64,000 bases of DNA from Aphrocallistes beatrix (Eukaryota; Porifera; Hexactinellida; Sceptrulophora; Aphrocallistidae). The notes below the pieces were generated by a model. The model was given only the letters and a program-made list of their open reading frames with translations, did not search any database and was not told the DNA's origin. The number at the start of each line of letters is the position of its first letter. Position 1 is the stretch's first letter. A program made the position numbers and the translations under genes. Below, piece after piece: positions 1-12,488 of this stretch. The stretch covers positions 124,001-188,000 of the forward strand of contig OY725503.1 in assembly GCA_963281255.1 (NCBI GenBank). The letters run 5' to 3'.

Positions 1-3000
1 TTAGATATTTTCCTCATAGCTACAAAGCTAATTCCTTTCAAATTGAGCGATGCCAACTAAAAATACTGATTTGATTGGCTGTCTGTCTCGCTGCCTTATG
101 ACAGTAAATGCCTTGTTCCAATCCCTGAAATATGATTGGTTAATGCACAATAACACAGACTGGAAAACACTGCTCATATTATCACGACAGCATCAGGACG
201 AATCTAAGAACAAATATCGCCACATCATGCAAGTTCATCTCTTGACTTTACTTGCTATCATTTCCACTTCCTACATGCGTGACTCACACACAAGCTGCGC
301 CATCAAATAATTTCACTTTCTTAGAATAGATAACTTATGAGCACTGAGTATGTTCTATTTATAGTAGCAAATACCCCGTATTTGTATAGCCTCCATTTTC
401 AAAATGACTGGTTTTTAATTAGAAATTAGTTTGCAAAGAAATTAAATTTAAGAATCGAGTCCCATCGAATGACAAAAAAGTATTTCAGCTTCTTTGCCTT
501 CCCAGTAATTAGAAGTATTGTACTCGCCTTAACCAAACTAACAGAGTATTGACAGTAGAATGCCCACTGGGGACACAGTGTCCCCGATATCGCGGATGTC
601 TCCCAGCCATTTTCTATGTCACTGAAACCATAAAAGCGCAAAGCCAAATAATGCTCGGCATTCTATAGTTAAGAGAAAACCAAATCGTAGAAAGATTTAG
701 TTTTGACAAAAAATAGAAATACTTTGGTCAGAGGACCTGTAGTCTTAATTATGCAAATAAATTTGCAACATTCTAACAAATGGAGCTACCAGGTATAGCA
801 TCTGTGCTTTAAGTCAGAGTAAAACAAGAGTATCAGAGTTTAGATTGTTTGCGACAAGTAAGTATCACTGAATTTATATAATTGTTAATTTGTTTCTATC
901 GAATTAACACATTCCTTGTGGGTGATGTCGTAACAAGGGTGTTATCGTAACTTCTCAAAAACTGGTCTTGTGACAGAAGTTTATTAAGATACGGTGTAGG
1001 ATTAGAAAACTAAAATATTCTCATAAGAATTAAACCAAATGATTAGAAAACAAGTCTTACAACATTTCCATTGTTCTAGAAATAACATAGGCTGTGTGTA
1101 TTTGTGGTATTTGTGCAGTGGCGTAGCTAGCTCTAGACGTTTGGTGGTGCGTAGGATTGTCTCATTCAAGCATCACACCTTGGCCACACCTCTCTATATG
1201 AATCGCGAATTCATTGAAAGAATATCTGTCAACAGACCGATATTGCAGCTCCATTAAGTGTTTAATGTACTGACTATCTATAATTAGAAATGAACTTAAT
1301 AACTACTTACTACGAGATTTCATACCAATAATTAAAATGCTTACTCTTCATGAATTGAAAAGTTATTTCATCCTTTGGAATTTATGTTCAGTGGTTTCCA
1401 AAGGTCTGGGATCACGTGGAAGTTATTAAGTGGGAGAAGTGCGATTTATAGTAACATATAACCACTGCCATAAGCAGATTTAGTTTCACTGAATGCAAAT
1501 CACAATTCCAAAATAATTGTGTCGTTTCATTGACTATAATAGTTTTGGTTTCATCGCGACAAAGAAGAATACAACAAATAATTGATACTTTTACAATTTG
1601 ATTACAAAGCAAACTGGTCTCGATTATGACTGGACTCAAGGATCAGAGCTTTCAAAATTGCCACTCCTAATTACCAATTAAAAAGTGAAACAAAAGTGTC
1701 ATACCGACACATTTATTCAATTGTACCAATCCATTCAAGAAAACAGAATGAAAAGCTTTCAATCAATTTAAACTTAAGCACTAAAGATAGCGGTTAAGTG
1801 GAACGTTGATTGGTTAGATTTCAACCTACATTCACAAACTGTTGTGACATCCTCAAATTGATAAACAGGTTGGGCGCCAAAATATCAAACTTAATGTGTC
1901 GGCACTTCCCAGTATTCTGATTGGCAGATATCTCATTCTTGGAAGAGTAGATTTCTACAACTTCCTATTGGCTAGATCGGCTTCGAATAGGTGTACCAAT
2001 AAATTTGGAGTTCATGAGTAGATTGGTGGCAGATAAAGTGGCGGGATCGAATACGGCTTTGATAGATTCGAACGAAATCGAACTTAGTTCTCAATATATT
2101 AGCCGCTAAAACGGCATAGTCATATATACAAGCACATATTACAATGTTGACAAATGATGAGTGCGAATTCACTTGTCTAATTTAAGAGTAATCATCTGGC
2201 ATTACTTGTCATTCCATTACTCTGCACTCATTAGTAATTACACTGGCCATTGTACAGTTAACACTGATTGGTTAGAGATTTCCAACCAAATACTATTAGC
2301 ATAATTAATCAAATTAACAGCAATTCTGGGTAGGATGGAAAGGTGAAATTGTATATGTGAGCTAGGGGTAAGCTCATTATGGAAATTTAATCTGCACCAG
2401 CAGAAATTTGATATTTCTTCTAGTTCTGCAGGAAAGTAAATGTGATTCAATCAGAAACTATTTGCTCAACGTTGATAAATGGCTTATATCGAGCGACCTA
2501 ACTAGTCTAGGCCAAGTAGTAGATCTGTGATACATGCTTGATTCCGAAGCTTGTTCACGCAAACCGGCAGATTGAAAGGTGTTAATTGATTGATAGCTAA
2601 GCAAGATTGTGCTGAAACTACAAAAAAGAGGCAACCTGCATCAGGTGCATATAAAAGCATTACGCGATTTCCTGTATTAAGAAAACGTCCCTCAAACCGA
2701 TCAGCGATTCAATCTTTCCCAACGGTTGCCATTCAGAAAATTCAGATGTTTCAATTGGGCGTGAAAACAAATCTACATCACATCCACTTCGAATTCCAGA
2801 ATGACACAATTATGGTTCCTCAAATCCTAGGATCAGGTGTGGCAATACTAATTGCATTATATTACATTACATTACATCGTCGTCAGCAGTCATTATTAAA
2901 TTTAAAAAATTAATACTCATTCAAGGGAGGAATTAATCTTGTTAACATAATTTTCTTTTCATAAATTTGTAGTCATTTCATAGCAGAATGTTGTGAAAAT

Positions 3001-3420
3001 GTGATGCAATCATGTGGTGACAAAATTATATTGACAAATTGGTTAGATATTGGCTCTCAAGCATTTCAACAAATTAATCCTGGAATTAATGGCTTGGAAA
3101 GATCAAAGTCTAATCTAACAAACAATTGCCGAGACTTATAAATAAGTTGTAATTCAAATCTAAGTGTGATAAACCGAGATCAAGATTTCCCGGGTACAAT
3201 TATGATAGCCAACTGAAAATAACAAGATTATTCTTCAAGGAAGGATTCGGTTTAATGGAGCAAGAAAAAGCCAAAAGCTCCCCTTTGTCCTGCTACACAA
3301 CCACTTGTTACCATAGGAGATGTTGAAGAGAGATGGCTCTGAACTTGAAATAACAATGAATAAAAACAGTCTCTAGTACTTCTAAGTAAGAGAGCAGTGA
3401 CTCTACAACTAAATCTCGAC
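1..3420. other. Intergenic DNA with no supported gene
   Basis: The sequence is AT-rich and stops are frequent in all frames. Short open frames (for example 50-310 +, 1412-1639 -, 2238-2450 -) show no recognisable domain and no splice partners. A hAT-like terminal motif, CAGTGGCGTAGCTAGC, begins near 1119, but I could not find its partner end nearby. The one frame that stands out a little is the possible microprotein at 2746-2913, listed separately. Confidence 0.6.
2746..2913 (+). CDS. Possible 55-aa tail-anchored microprotein (doubtful)
   Basis: I do not recognise this product. The frame is open from 2590, but a TATA-like TATAAAAG at about 2651 suggests transcription starting inside it, which would favour the Met at 2746. 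The 55-residue product has a polar N-terminal half and a hydrophobic stretch of about 17 residues (LGSGVAILIALYYITLH) followed by arginines, which looks like a single membrane segment near the C terminus. There is no homology, splice or codon-use support. It could be a chance open frame. Confidence 0.25.
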   Translation: MFQLGVKTNLHHIHFEFQNDTIMVPQILGSGVAILIALYYITLHRRQQSLLNLKN

Positions 3421-3428
3421 TATATAAA
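3421..3428 (+). promoter_or_regulatory. TATA box of the astacin gene
   Basis: TATATAAA lies 37 bases before the start codon at 3465, so transcription should begin around 3450 with a 5' UTR of only about 15 bases. Similar spacing is seen at the CRIB genes in this window. Confidence 0.55.
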
Positions 3429-3464
3429 GGGAATGGATCATATTGAAAATGAACTTTGGAAATA

Positions 3465-6400
3465 ATGGAAAAATATTTAATTTGCTTGTTATTGTTTATT
3501 TTATTCTCGATTGGAGCTATTGGTGGATTCTTTTTACCACAAGTACCAAATGAACATTTTGGAAGCGGAAGTGTGAAGAACAGCCAAGATGTCATCCTGA
3601 AAGACAGATATGGAAATAGTAAGTAAACGTTATCGCAAAATGTTGCATTCATACAATAAAGATACTTTTATTTTATACAAATAAATATTTTTTGTCAATA
3701 AATTCATAAATAAACAAACCCAAAAAGATAAATTTCGAATTGCATGCGAAAACCTACAAAGACTATTTCAAAATGATTTCAACGCTTTTATACTTGTTAG
3801 AGAAAGCAGAACAGAACCGCAGTTTTTCATTGGTCAATTACAAATGCTGCATAATTGTTTTTTATATGTTCGCAATCATCATTGGTTAAAACGCGAAATT
3901 ATGAAAATAGATTCTTTTGAACTAAATAATTATTAATGAAATGCTGCAACAAAGTATGCAAGAATAAATTTAAATATTAATATTCACATCTAAGTGTTAG
4001 AATCCAACATATTTGAACTAAGAAGTAATATTAACCTAAGTTCTCAATAGTAACTCTCTGGTACCTGATGAACCTATCACGGAGGGAGTATAGGCAGCTA
4101 CGGTGGAAGCTACTGACCGGTAGAGCTGGAAACATTCCTAAGAAGCGAGATGTTGCTAAGCAACGGGATGCGGAAGGAATTTTGTTTGAGGGTGACATAA
4201 AGTTCAACACACCTCTCATGGATAAAGTTAGGTATCTAAGATGGAGACGAAAGAATGCCAGAAGGCCAAGGGCGGCTTCAAGGTGGCACAATGGGAGATG
4301 GTCGAATGCCACCGTTCCATATCTCATCAACAAATCAGTTGGTGAGTTATGTTTATTTGTATACAAGTATTTTCACACCTGTTTTGGTTTTATTAGAGTA
4401 ATAATCAAATTTAGTAGGAGTATTTACACAATCAGCAATCCTATGAATGATAGAACACCACTCACTCCGTAAGGAGATAAGCCGGTAATCACTGAATCGA
4501 ATTTAAAATTATATTATCAGTATTGAATCATGAATGTAACGTTACAGAATAGGAATCTAATCTATTTACTGTATGAACTCTGGTGCAAGTGTAATGAATG
4601 CATTTCTAAGATTAGCACTCAATCTTGGGAAAGCTTTGGAGGTGTTTTCAAATCTGTTAATTCATTCATACCAGATAACATGTGATATACTCTGTATGTT
4701 GAATCAACAACACAATTACGTACCATTCTCTCCTTGCATTATTTGGTAGAGGAGGACAATACCAATCAATTGAGCTATAACTAAATTGATATATTACAAA
4801 AGAATGTGTTCAGATCACAATAACTTAGAGACAATAAGTAGCCATAGTTATGTAAATAATTTAGGCTATTGAAGTTAATATTTTAGAAACAAAAATTGTT
4901 ATCAAACATGTTGTACAACGAACAAAGATTGTGGATCTGAGTTGAATGTAAATCATCATCAAAATCTCAATAGCTCAGCATAAGCTAGATACTGCCATTC
5001 TAATTTATGCCTTTAAACTTCAAAGACCTTTCTGTTAAGATCATAATTATCACAACCAACCTAAACCACATGACACCATCATTCCAATTTAAACAAAATT
5101 TATGTAATTACTCAGAGTATCCTTTTTCAATAGAAACAAAAATAGCTTCCTCACCTAACAATTGCTATCGCTATTAAAGGGAAAATGATAATTCAATTTG
5201 AATAATATCGTCCACAGCTGCTTGATTGGAATTATTGTAACACTTTAGCGCAAAATACTTATTTAAATCTTCAAAAATAATCATTAATGAAACCATCGTT
5301 CATTTTTCAATTATCATCTTTGATCACAGTTGATACAAACAGCTCCAAATACCCAATGAACAAATAAGGTGTTTGAAGCGGACACAGATACGCTACTTCC
5401 ACGATATAGTGACACTTAGTGGATGCAATCCATTCGGCGCTAGTCACAGATCTTTAGCATTTACTTATGAAACCGTTCAAACATTCCTTGCGCGGTGTCA
5501 TAGAAACAGTTCCGTTAACCAGCTGATTGAAAAGTTTCTTCTAATCATAATTTGGTACTTTAATTATTCTATTTTTAGACATCCAAACAAGAGATTTGAT
5601 CCTCCGTGCAATGGTACAGATAGAGAGGAAGACTTGCATTCGATTCGTGGAAAGAGTGGATCAACTCAACTACGTCTTATTCGAGGGAAACGCGCCTATG
5701 TAAGTTCTATAATTATAACACCTATAAATAGACACACTTGTTTATTTGTTTGTTTACTTGTTCAGGTGCGCTTCGAATGTGGGTATGCAAGGCGGGCAAC
5801 AAGTCATCTCTGTCGGATTCTGTGACAACAAAGGCATGGTTATACATGAACTGTGCCACTCTCTGGGATTCTGGCACGAACAATCTCGCCCAGACAGAAG
5901 CAGATACGTTCGGATTCTCTGGAACAACATAATACCGGAGAAGAGAATAAACTTTGCGAGACACACCAGTACGATGATAGATAGTCTAGACGTTGGATAT
6001 GATTTGGATTCTATAATGCACTATGACCTGAAAGCTTTTTCAGTCAACGGGCAGCCCACGATGCAAGTGCTGAATAGCAGCTATAGAGGCAAGGTAGGAC
6101 AGAGAAGTGGACTCAGTGTGAAGGACGCGAGACAACTTAATATCATGTACCAATGTCCTAGTAAGTTCTTAGTTTAGTATCAGATTCTTCTAATTATAAC
6201 TCTAGAGCGAAAAATGGTAGAAGACCTCCATTCTTAAGAGTTATATTTTTAGATCTTCTAAAACATAATTGTTAGAATTGTAACTATTTTTAGGCAAATA
6301 TCTGACCACACCAGCTCCCACGACACCTCCACCTCCACCTCAACCGCAATACATTAAAGCAGGTAAACAAACAAACAAACAAACAAACAAACAAACAAAC

Positions 6401-7534
6401 AAACAAACAAACAAACAAACAAACAAACAAACAAACAAACAAACAAACAAACAAACAAACAAACAAACAAACAAACAAACAAACAAACAAACAAACAAAC
6501 AAACAATCAAACAAACAAACAAACGAGCAGAGATAATAAACAAATAGCAAACGAATAATAGATAAACAGACGAGGAATTACCATGTGCTATAATTAGGTA
6601 CAGTCTTCGCACTGAAGTCCCCAGTGAGGAACCAATGGGTGTTATGTGCGGGCTACAAATGCTTCACGAACGGATGTCCAGGAAGAAAGTTCAAAACGAA
6701 GAATGTGAATAAATGTCCGACGAGTATGTTCGCTCTTGAACTAGTGGGGGTTCTCCCAACTACCGAAGAGTACGTAAGGAATGGAGACTTGGTGGTACTC
6801 AAGCGGATGTATCGAGGGCGTGAGGAGGAAGGTGTGAAGTGGATTTATTGTGAAGACACGCATTGCCATGTTACGGATTACTGTAATAGGAATGGAGCAT
6901 TCGATATTAGTCACTGCCATAATCAGGTAAGACTACACAAATTGAAAATATAATATGAATATGAATATATGCACACGTGTGAGCCAATCAAAATGAAGAT
7001 AATACTATCTTGATTGACCAACCAAATGTTATCTCATTGCACCCTGCAATGAATTGATAAGAATTCTTTCTATGGCAACGTAATGGAATTGAAATTGTGT
7101 CTCTTCATTCTAAATTAGACCAGATGGTACGATATCTGGTGGTTAATTAGAACCATAATATAGCATCCGACATCGTAGATAGCAAAGTTAACAAACGGGA
7201 ATGCTTTACACTACAATTAACTAATTACTTCTAACCCTAATCGTTATGCCTGATACTATTTTAATTTTAGGTGCTAAAAATATCTGCGGCAGGGAAGGCT
7301 TTCGGAGAGAAAATTGTGTCGAATGATGTTATCAATATGGAGTACCGCGATACAACTATCCCGGCACCAGTTTTGGGGACAGAAGAAAAATTCAGCTGCT
7401 TTGACAAAAAGTGGTCAACAGATCGATGTAGTAAACAAACACCTTGTAATGTAAACAATGGAAACAACATTCCATCTAGGACTTGTCAACAAACTCAGTT
7501 CATAATCAAAAAAGTCCCACTGCCTACAAGATGA
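3465..7534 (+). CDS. Secreted astacin-family (M12A) zinc metalloprotease with C-terminal Cys-rich domain
   Basis: Seven exons join in phase: 3465-3618, 4051-4341, 5579-5699, 5766-6160, 6294-6362, 6598-6926 and 7271-7534, giving 540 aa. Residues 1-20 form a signal peptide (MEKYLICLLLFILFS...). FEGD at 97-100 is the astacin propeptide motif, whose Asp blocks the zinc. The catalytic domain carries HELCHSLGFWHE with zinc ligands H216, H220 and H226, the Met-turn SIMHY (Tyr275), and the four expected cysteines (CIRF, CASN, GFC, YQC). A Pro/Thr linker (exon 5) leads to a Cys-rich tail of about 195 residues in exons 6-7 that I do not recognise; it is not an obvious EGF or CUB module. Predicted role: extracellular endopeptidase activated by removal of the propeptide. 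Intron 5 begins inside a long AAAC microsatellite. No frame breaks were found, so it is probably functional. Confidence 0.9.
6363..6524. repeat. (AAAC)n microsatellite starting at a splice donor
   Basis: About 40 copies of the AAAC/ACAA tetranucleotide fill the first two thirds of astacin intron 5. The 5' splice site, GTAAACAAAC at 6363, is itself the first repeat unit, so the array grew from or into the donor. One unit near 6505 is altered (AATC). Confidence 0.9.
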
Positions 7535-7609
7535 CCCAATACACTTCTCACACTAGTCTCATTCCGAATTATGTGTAAATTCAAATTTATTTCGCTTTGA
7601 AATTAAATT

Positions 7610-9160
7610 ATATCAATTTAGATGTCAATCATTTAGTCAGCTCCTGGAGTCATTGGGGTCCCAAGGGAGAAGGGGGCAAGGGGGCAAGGAAGGGAGGGGA
7701 GAAGGGGGGAAGGGTATGAAATCTGAGTTGGTAAGAAAAGAATGTATATTCTATAATGAGAATCTAGAAACTTCTAATCAAATCTGATTGGCTGAGTTGA
7801 AACATGTTTGAAGAACAGCAATTGCTGTTTATTGATACAAATAAATAGTGGAACTGGTCAATACAAACACTAGTGGGCTGTTAGTCTGTTTCAGAACTCG
7901 TAGTAACTGGAACTATTTACAAAGAAGGTTCTACTGTAATCGTATTTTTGCACTTTTGAGGTGAATTCCTATTTTACGATAGAAACGAGCAGGTATTTGA
8001 CCATAGAGAATCAAATTCTAACCTTAATTTGAATATATTCAGTTTTAAGGCATTTTCGCTGATTACAGATGACTAGACTCCACTATCTATCCTCTACCTC
8101 ATCTCTTTATTCTTTGTCCCAGACAGAACAACAGAGTAGATATCTGCACCATCAAAGAGAGTTTCTCACTCACAACATAATTTATTCTAACATTGTGCTA
8201 TATGGGGTACGTTATTGGTCTGAGACTTATTGTGACACAATACCAGATGTGGCTGATAAGCTTTATCTCTCGATGGTTGATTGCAAGTACAAAAAATCAA
8301 AAGTAGAAAATTGATAAAATTTCTTGTCAATGGTATCCCTCAAACTTGTAAATTCTCCACTATCATTGGTCCAAGTAGGGATTGTCTAAGAGCGTGAGAC
8401 GCTCCTTTAGTCGTGTGATTTCTTCCGAAAGTGTTTAGGAGCATGTAATTTAAAATATACCCAAGATTATAATGTTATTTGTCGATTTAGGCTTTGGAAA
8501 ATTTAAGTTTGATACTAGGATCGTATTTCTGTATAAGACTCTGGACCCAAGTGACATTCCGCACACATAAACCTGTCGCTAGGCAAGAACATTTTATTGA
8601 TTTGGCAAATTTTGAAACCTCAAACATCGAGTAGGCGTTATGACACTAACAGTGACATTATAGAGTATCCTGAAAGTGGCATGCAGATGGCACAAGTGGC
8701 TTTTTGGAACATAATGAAAATGATTCTTGGGTTACTAACAAATTGTTCCAATATAATGTAATACATCTGGCGAATCAGCAGTATATAATTTACGAGAAAT
8801 ATCTCTGTCGACTTTTTCTGACATTCACAATTCAGTGAAACATCGAATGAACATCACACAAATAGCCATACTCAAAAAAAAGAAATATTCAAACTCTGAA
8901 CAACTGTTCGTAACACTACATTCCCATGTCACACGATTTGTCACTTGCCATCACACGATTTAGTTAATTACAGATTTTCCTTGGGACGAGTTCGTTAGTT
9001 CTTTGCAAGATTGGCCGGTCTTGCACAAATGGTTCCTTGATCTCGGCTGCAAACTTAATCTTAAAACGCCTCCCAATTTCCTTTCAACGAATCTCCCATG
9101 AACGAATTGAGACACATACAATTCATACATACCGCCTCTGCAAGGCAAAATGCGGGCCAT
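7610..9160. other. Intergenic DNA after the astacin gene
   Basis: A likely AATTAAA-type poly(A) signal lies near 7600. A G/A-rich tract (GGGGGCAAGGGGGCAAGG and similar) spans about 7658-7715. An open frame at 8069-8314 (+) has no recognisable domain. No gene is supported. Confidence 0.5.
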
Positions 9161-9162
9161 AT

Positions 9163-9801
9163 CATAGGCGCCAAGTTTTGGAAAATAGAATAAAACCTGG
9201 GGGGCCAAGAGCGAGCGACGGTAAAGGGGAGTCTGGGGGCAAGCCCCCCAGAAAATTTTTTAAATTTAGATGCTCAAATATCGATCTACAGCGATTGTTG
9301 TTACCTAGGGAAAAGAAAATCTCGGACTATAGTGGAAGAAAAATGTAATCAGGATATATATCTAGATTCAATTAACATAATATAAAGTTTGTGTGGAGTC
9401 CTGCCATGCCACAGCTTCCTCCGATGTTCCACTGCCCAGCATCACGGGCCCCCACAGGCTCCAAACCTGGGGGGGTGGCGCCCCCCACTACCCACACTTG
9501 GCGCCTATCAGGCCCGGATTACGGGGCATTTGGGCTGGAGGCAATTAATAAAATTGGGGCTCCTTGAGAATAGCATTCAAATGAAATATGTAGTATACTC
9601 AGTAGAAACGAATATAGTCAAGTAAGCAGTCATCGGTGACTAGTGATGCCAAAATTATTATAAATATATATTGTTTCAAGTAGCCCATAAAAGATTTCCA
9701 TCAGGACGATCAATGATGCCAGTTTTCAGGGCCGGTAAAAATCGGGGGCCGGAGGCAACTGCCTCCATTGCCTCATGGATAATCCGGGCCTGGCGCCTAT
9801 G
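9163..9801. mobile_element. Fold-back element with CATAGGCGCCAAG ends, carrying a nested hAT-like insertion
   Basis: The left end begins CATAGGCGCCAAGTTTTGG near 9163 and the right end reads CTTGGCGCCTATG when the inserted element at 9509-9792 is removed. A diverged relative in inverted orientation lies at 14539-14818 and shares internal sequence, for example the stretch around CGACTATAGTGGAAG. No coding capacity is seen, so it is non-autonomous. Confidence 0.65.
9509..9792. mobile_element. hAT-like MITE, nested, with perfect 8-bp target duplication
   Basis: The element starts CAGGCCCGGATTA and ends TAATCCGGGCCTG. It is flanked on both sides by GCGCCTAT (9501-9508 and 9793-9800), an exact 8-base duplication typical of hAT transposons. 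It sits in the right terminal repeat of an older element, so it is the younger insertion. It has no transposase frame. Confidence 0.75.
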
Positions 9802-9818
9802 CATAGTATATTTGTGGT

Positions 9819-9893
9819 AGTCCTATGAAAAGCGGGACAATTCCACTTTTTGGAACGTTTTTGCGGGATAATGTCCCGCCAAAAACGGGACAG
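9819..9893. repeat. Fragment of the GCGGGAC dispersed repeat
   Basis: The motifs AAAGCGGGACA and TCCCGCCAAAAACGGGACAG match longer copies at about 20453-20650, 38235-38360 and 55060-55275. Confidence 0.5.
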
Positions 9894-10873
9894 TAACCAA
9901 GGATGAAATTCTAAACTGAGTGATTCGAGTGCGCAGATTTCAAATCTGAAGTCAGTTTTTCTTTCGCGGTTATAGCTAAATTGTCCTCAAAAACAATCCA
10001 TTTTAGCATTATTAATGACGCAAAATTCAAATACTTTTGAGCCAGGCAATATGTCAAAAATAGATTTCTAATAATATAGATAAACTGTGCCACTTCTCAC
10101 ACGTGAATATGAGGGTGATGATAATATTTTTTGATATCATAGAGATAGTGCAACCGTTCTAATGGATCCGAATACATTAGTGACATTCCATTTTCTTTGC
10201 AATGGATCGCTAAAATATTTTCCAGTTGAAGTCTAAAATATGAGTAATCATGAAAAATTCTGAGTCGCAATTCATGCAAACTAATCCATCTAAAGGAGGT
10301 GAGAACTTTAGAGTAATAAGAACGTAGTCCAGGTTAACTAAAAGAAGTGGCACAGGTGGCAGAGTTACACAACCATATACATAGGACACAATGTTAGCAA
10401 CATAGGATTAATGAATTCATCAAATTCAGTATGTGTGTGCCATGATCGAACTCCAACTTAAACTCCTGTTCATATTTGAAGAGAAACGTGACGATATAAA
10501 TTTCAAAGGACTGGCCATAATTTACTCAGTCACCCAACAAATACCAATGTAGACTTAGCGTATCTAATGTAGAAAACACACCCATATAGGTGTGCAGTGT
10601 CTATTTTGATAAATAAGATACATGGATTAGTTTCTCTTCAACTGATTCTCTCAGAACTCTGAAATCACTCCCACTAAAGGGAATTACGATCTGCCATGCT
10701 GAAGGGGTTGAGTTTGAGGTTTTAATGCCACTGACAGTAATTACATTCTATCCGAATCCTTATTTGGAGCTCAATTCTGGTAACTGAAACTCCTACAAAT
10801 GCCATGTTTATGTCATTATTCACCCATAACATGCTAGAACAAACATAATGAATTTATAAAGCCCTCAGTAATA

Positions 10874-11077
10874 CAGTCAACTCCGCTTAATCGGGACAAC
10901 CGGTTAATTGGGACACCGGTTAATCGGGACACCGCTTAATCGGGGCAGGTCTCTAGGAACGAAATGGTCCCCTTACATAGAAGCTAATAGTAAATTTCAT
11001 CTCGGTTAATTGGGAACTTCGCTTAATCGGGACAAAATATCCGGGACCAAAGTGTCCCAATTAAGCGGAGTCACCTG
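10874..11077. mobile_element. Tigger/pogo-like MITE (GCGGAGTCGACTG family), copy 1
   Basis: The element starts CAGTCAACTCCGCTTAATCG, ends AAGCGGAGTCACCTG and is flanked by TA on both sides. It has internal repeats of the CGCTTAATCGGGACA motif. The TA target and terminal inverted repeats fit pogo/Tigger-type non-autonomous elements. Confidence 0.75.
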
Positions 11078-11092
11078 TATTATGTTTGTATT

Positions 11093-11244
11093 GGTCAACC
11101 GCTTAATCGGGACACTTTTGGCAGGACCGGAATAGCTCTCACACATAGAAGCTAATACAAAATATTTTCGGTTACTAGGGTTCTCCGCTTAATCGGGGCA
11201 AAATGTCCTCTGACCGATGTGACCCTATTAAGCGGAGTCGACTG
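11093..11244. mobile_element. Tigger/pogo-like MITE, copy 2 (5' truncated)
   Basis: This copy lacks its first terminal repeat, starting at AACCGCTTAATCGGGACAC, but ends with the family terminus AAGCGGAGTCGACTG followed by TA. Confidence 0.7.
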
Positions 11245-11372
11245 TATAATGCATATCGAATTCATAATGTCTTCTTTGGTGGGGTTGCAAGGATTAAAAT
11301 TGTATAATGGAGTCGCGAGAGAAAATAGGTTGAGAACCACTGTTCTAAGGGGTCAAGTCAGTAGCGGTCCCA

Positions 11373-11572
11373 NNNNNNNNNNNNNNNNNNNNNNNNNNNN
11401 NNNNNNNNNNNNNNNNNNNNNNNNNNNNNNNNNNNNNNNNNNNNNNNNNNNNNNNNNNNNNNNNNNNNNNNNNNNNNNNNNNNNNNNNNNNNNNNNNNNN
11501 NNNNNNNNNNNNNNNNNNNNNNNNNNNNNNNNNNNNNNNNNNNNNNNNNNNNNNNNNNNNNNNNNNNNNNNN
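11373..11572. other. Assembly gap (200 N)
   Basis: Exactly 200 N bases, probably a fixed-size gap. It interrupts a MITE-rich cluster; the right edge resumes inside a GCGGAGTCGACTG-family element, so repeat collapse is the likely cause. Confidence 0.98.
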
Positions 11573-11632
11573 TTCCGGTCCTTGTAAAAAGTGGCCCGAT
11601 TAAACAGCGACACTATTAAGCGGAGTCGACTG
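11573..11632. mobile_element. Tigger/pogo-like MITE, copy 3 (right end only)
   Basis: The right terminus, ending AAGCGGAGTCGACTG then TA, continues out of the assembly gap. Its left end is not in the sequence. Confidence 0.65.
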
Positions 11633-12488
11633 TACTAATTAGTGCAGCAGCTAGATAGAAATATAAGTTTTCTAGTTTTCTAAGTGTGAAGTATGCAATG
11701 CAACATAATGAAATACGACAATTAACTGTTACAATTATATTTGAATTGTGCGATATAAGATACTTACACTGGACTTAGTACGTGGGAGATACCTTATGGC
11801 ATAACTGTATAGTGGAGATGCATTCTATCAAATAAATTAATCATATTTTGACACCTTGACAATAATTAATAAGATAAATGGTATCTCAACGATTACAATC
11901 CAATATCCTACCGGGTGGCATTCAAATATCACACTTATGAGCTGTAATACGGATATTTCTCTATGTATTACATCTGCGAGCGAAACACTGAATGAAAGTG
12001 TTGCTTAATCAAATTCTTACGAAATGCACATTGCACATTCCTTTGCTAAATTGTGGTAACTAGGGCTGTCTCGACATTTTTTATTAAAAACAGTACTTAT
12101 TGTTAGACAAACATTTTTCATCTCACCAATCAGATTTCAGGTTCAGAGATGAGAATGTTGATGCTTTGAATTGAGTTTATTCCAGATTAATGAATGATCA
12201 TCAATAATGTTAAATCTCTGGAATTTGATTGGTTAATACATTAACATCAGTGGAAGATGTAAAATATTAAAATTAGCACTCAGATGCGAACTTTCAAAAT
12301 AAATAATAGAAGTGTGCTTCGCGGCATTTAATGTAAATTTGAAACCACATTGAAAGTTAACATTCCAAAGATAATTATATTTAACAACTCAAGCCACTCC
12401 AGTCGAGTAACGTTAACAACAATCAAAGTATGCGTTATGTGCTATAATCAATCTTTTGATCATAAAATAACTTTCAACACTCAAAATA

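Noticed and set aside
4031..4366. 111-codon minus frame over astacin exon 2
   Set aside because: Antisense shadow; the plus strand carries the astacin propeptide in phase with its neighbours.
6290..6612. Two minus-strand frames rich in C-L-F-V
   Set aside because: Translation of the AAAC microsatellite in an astacin intron.
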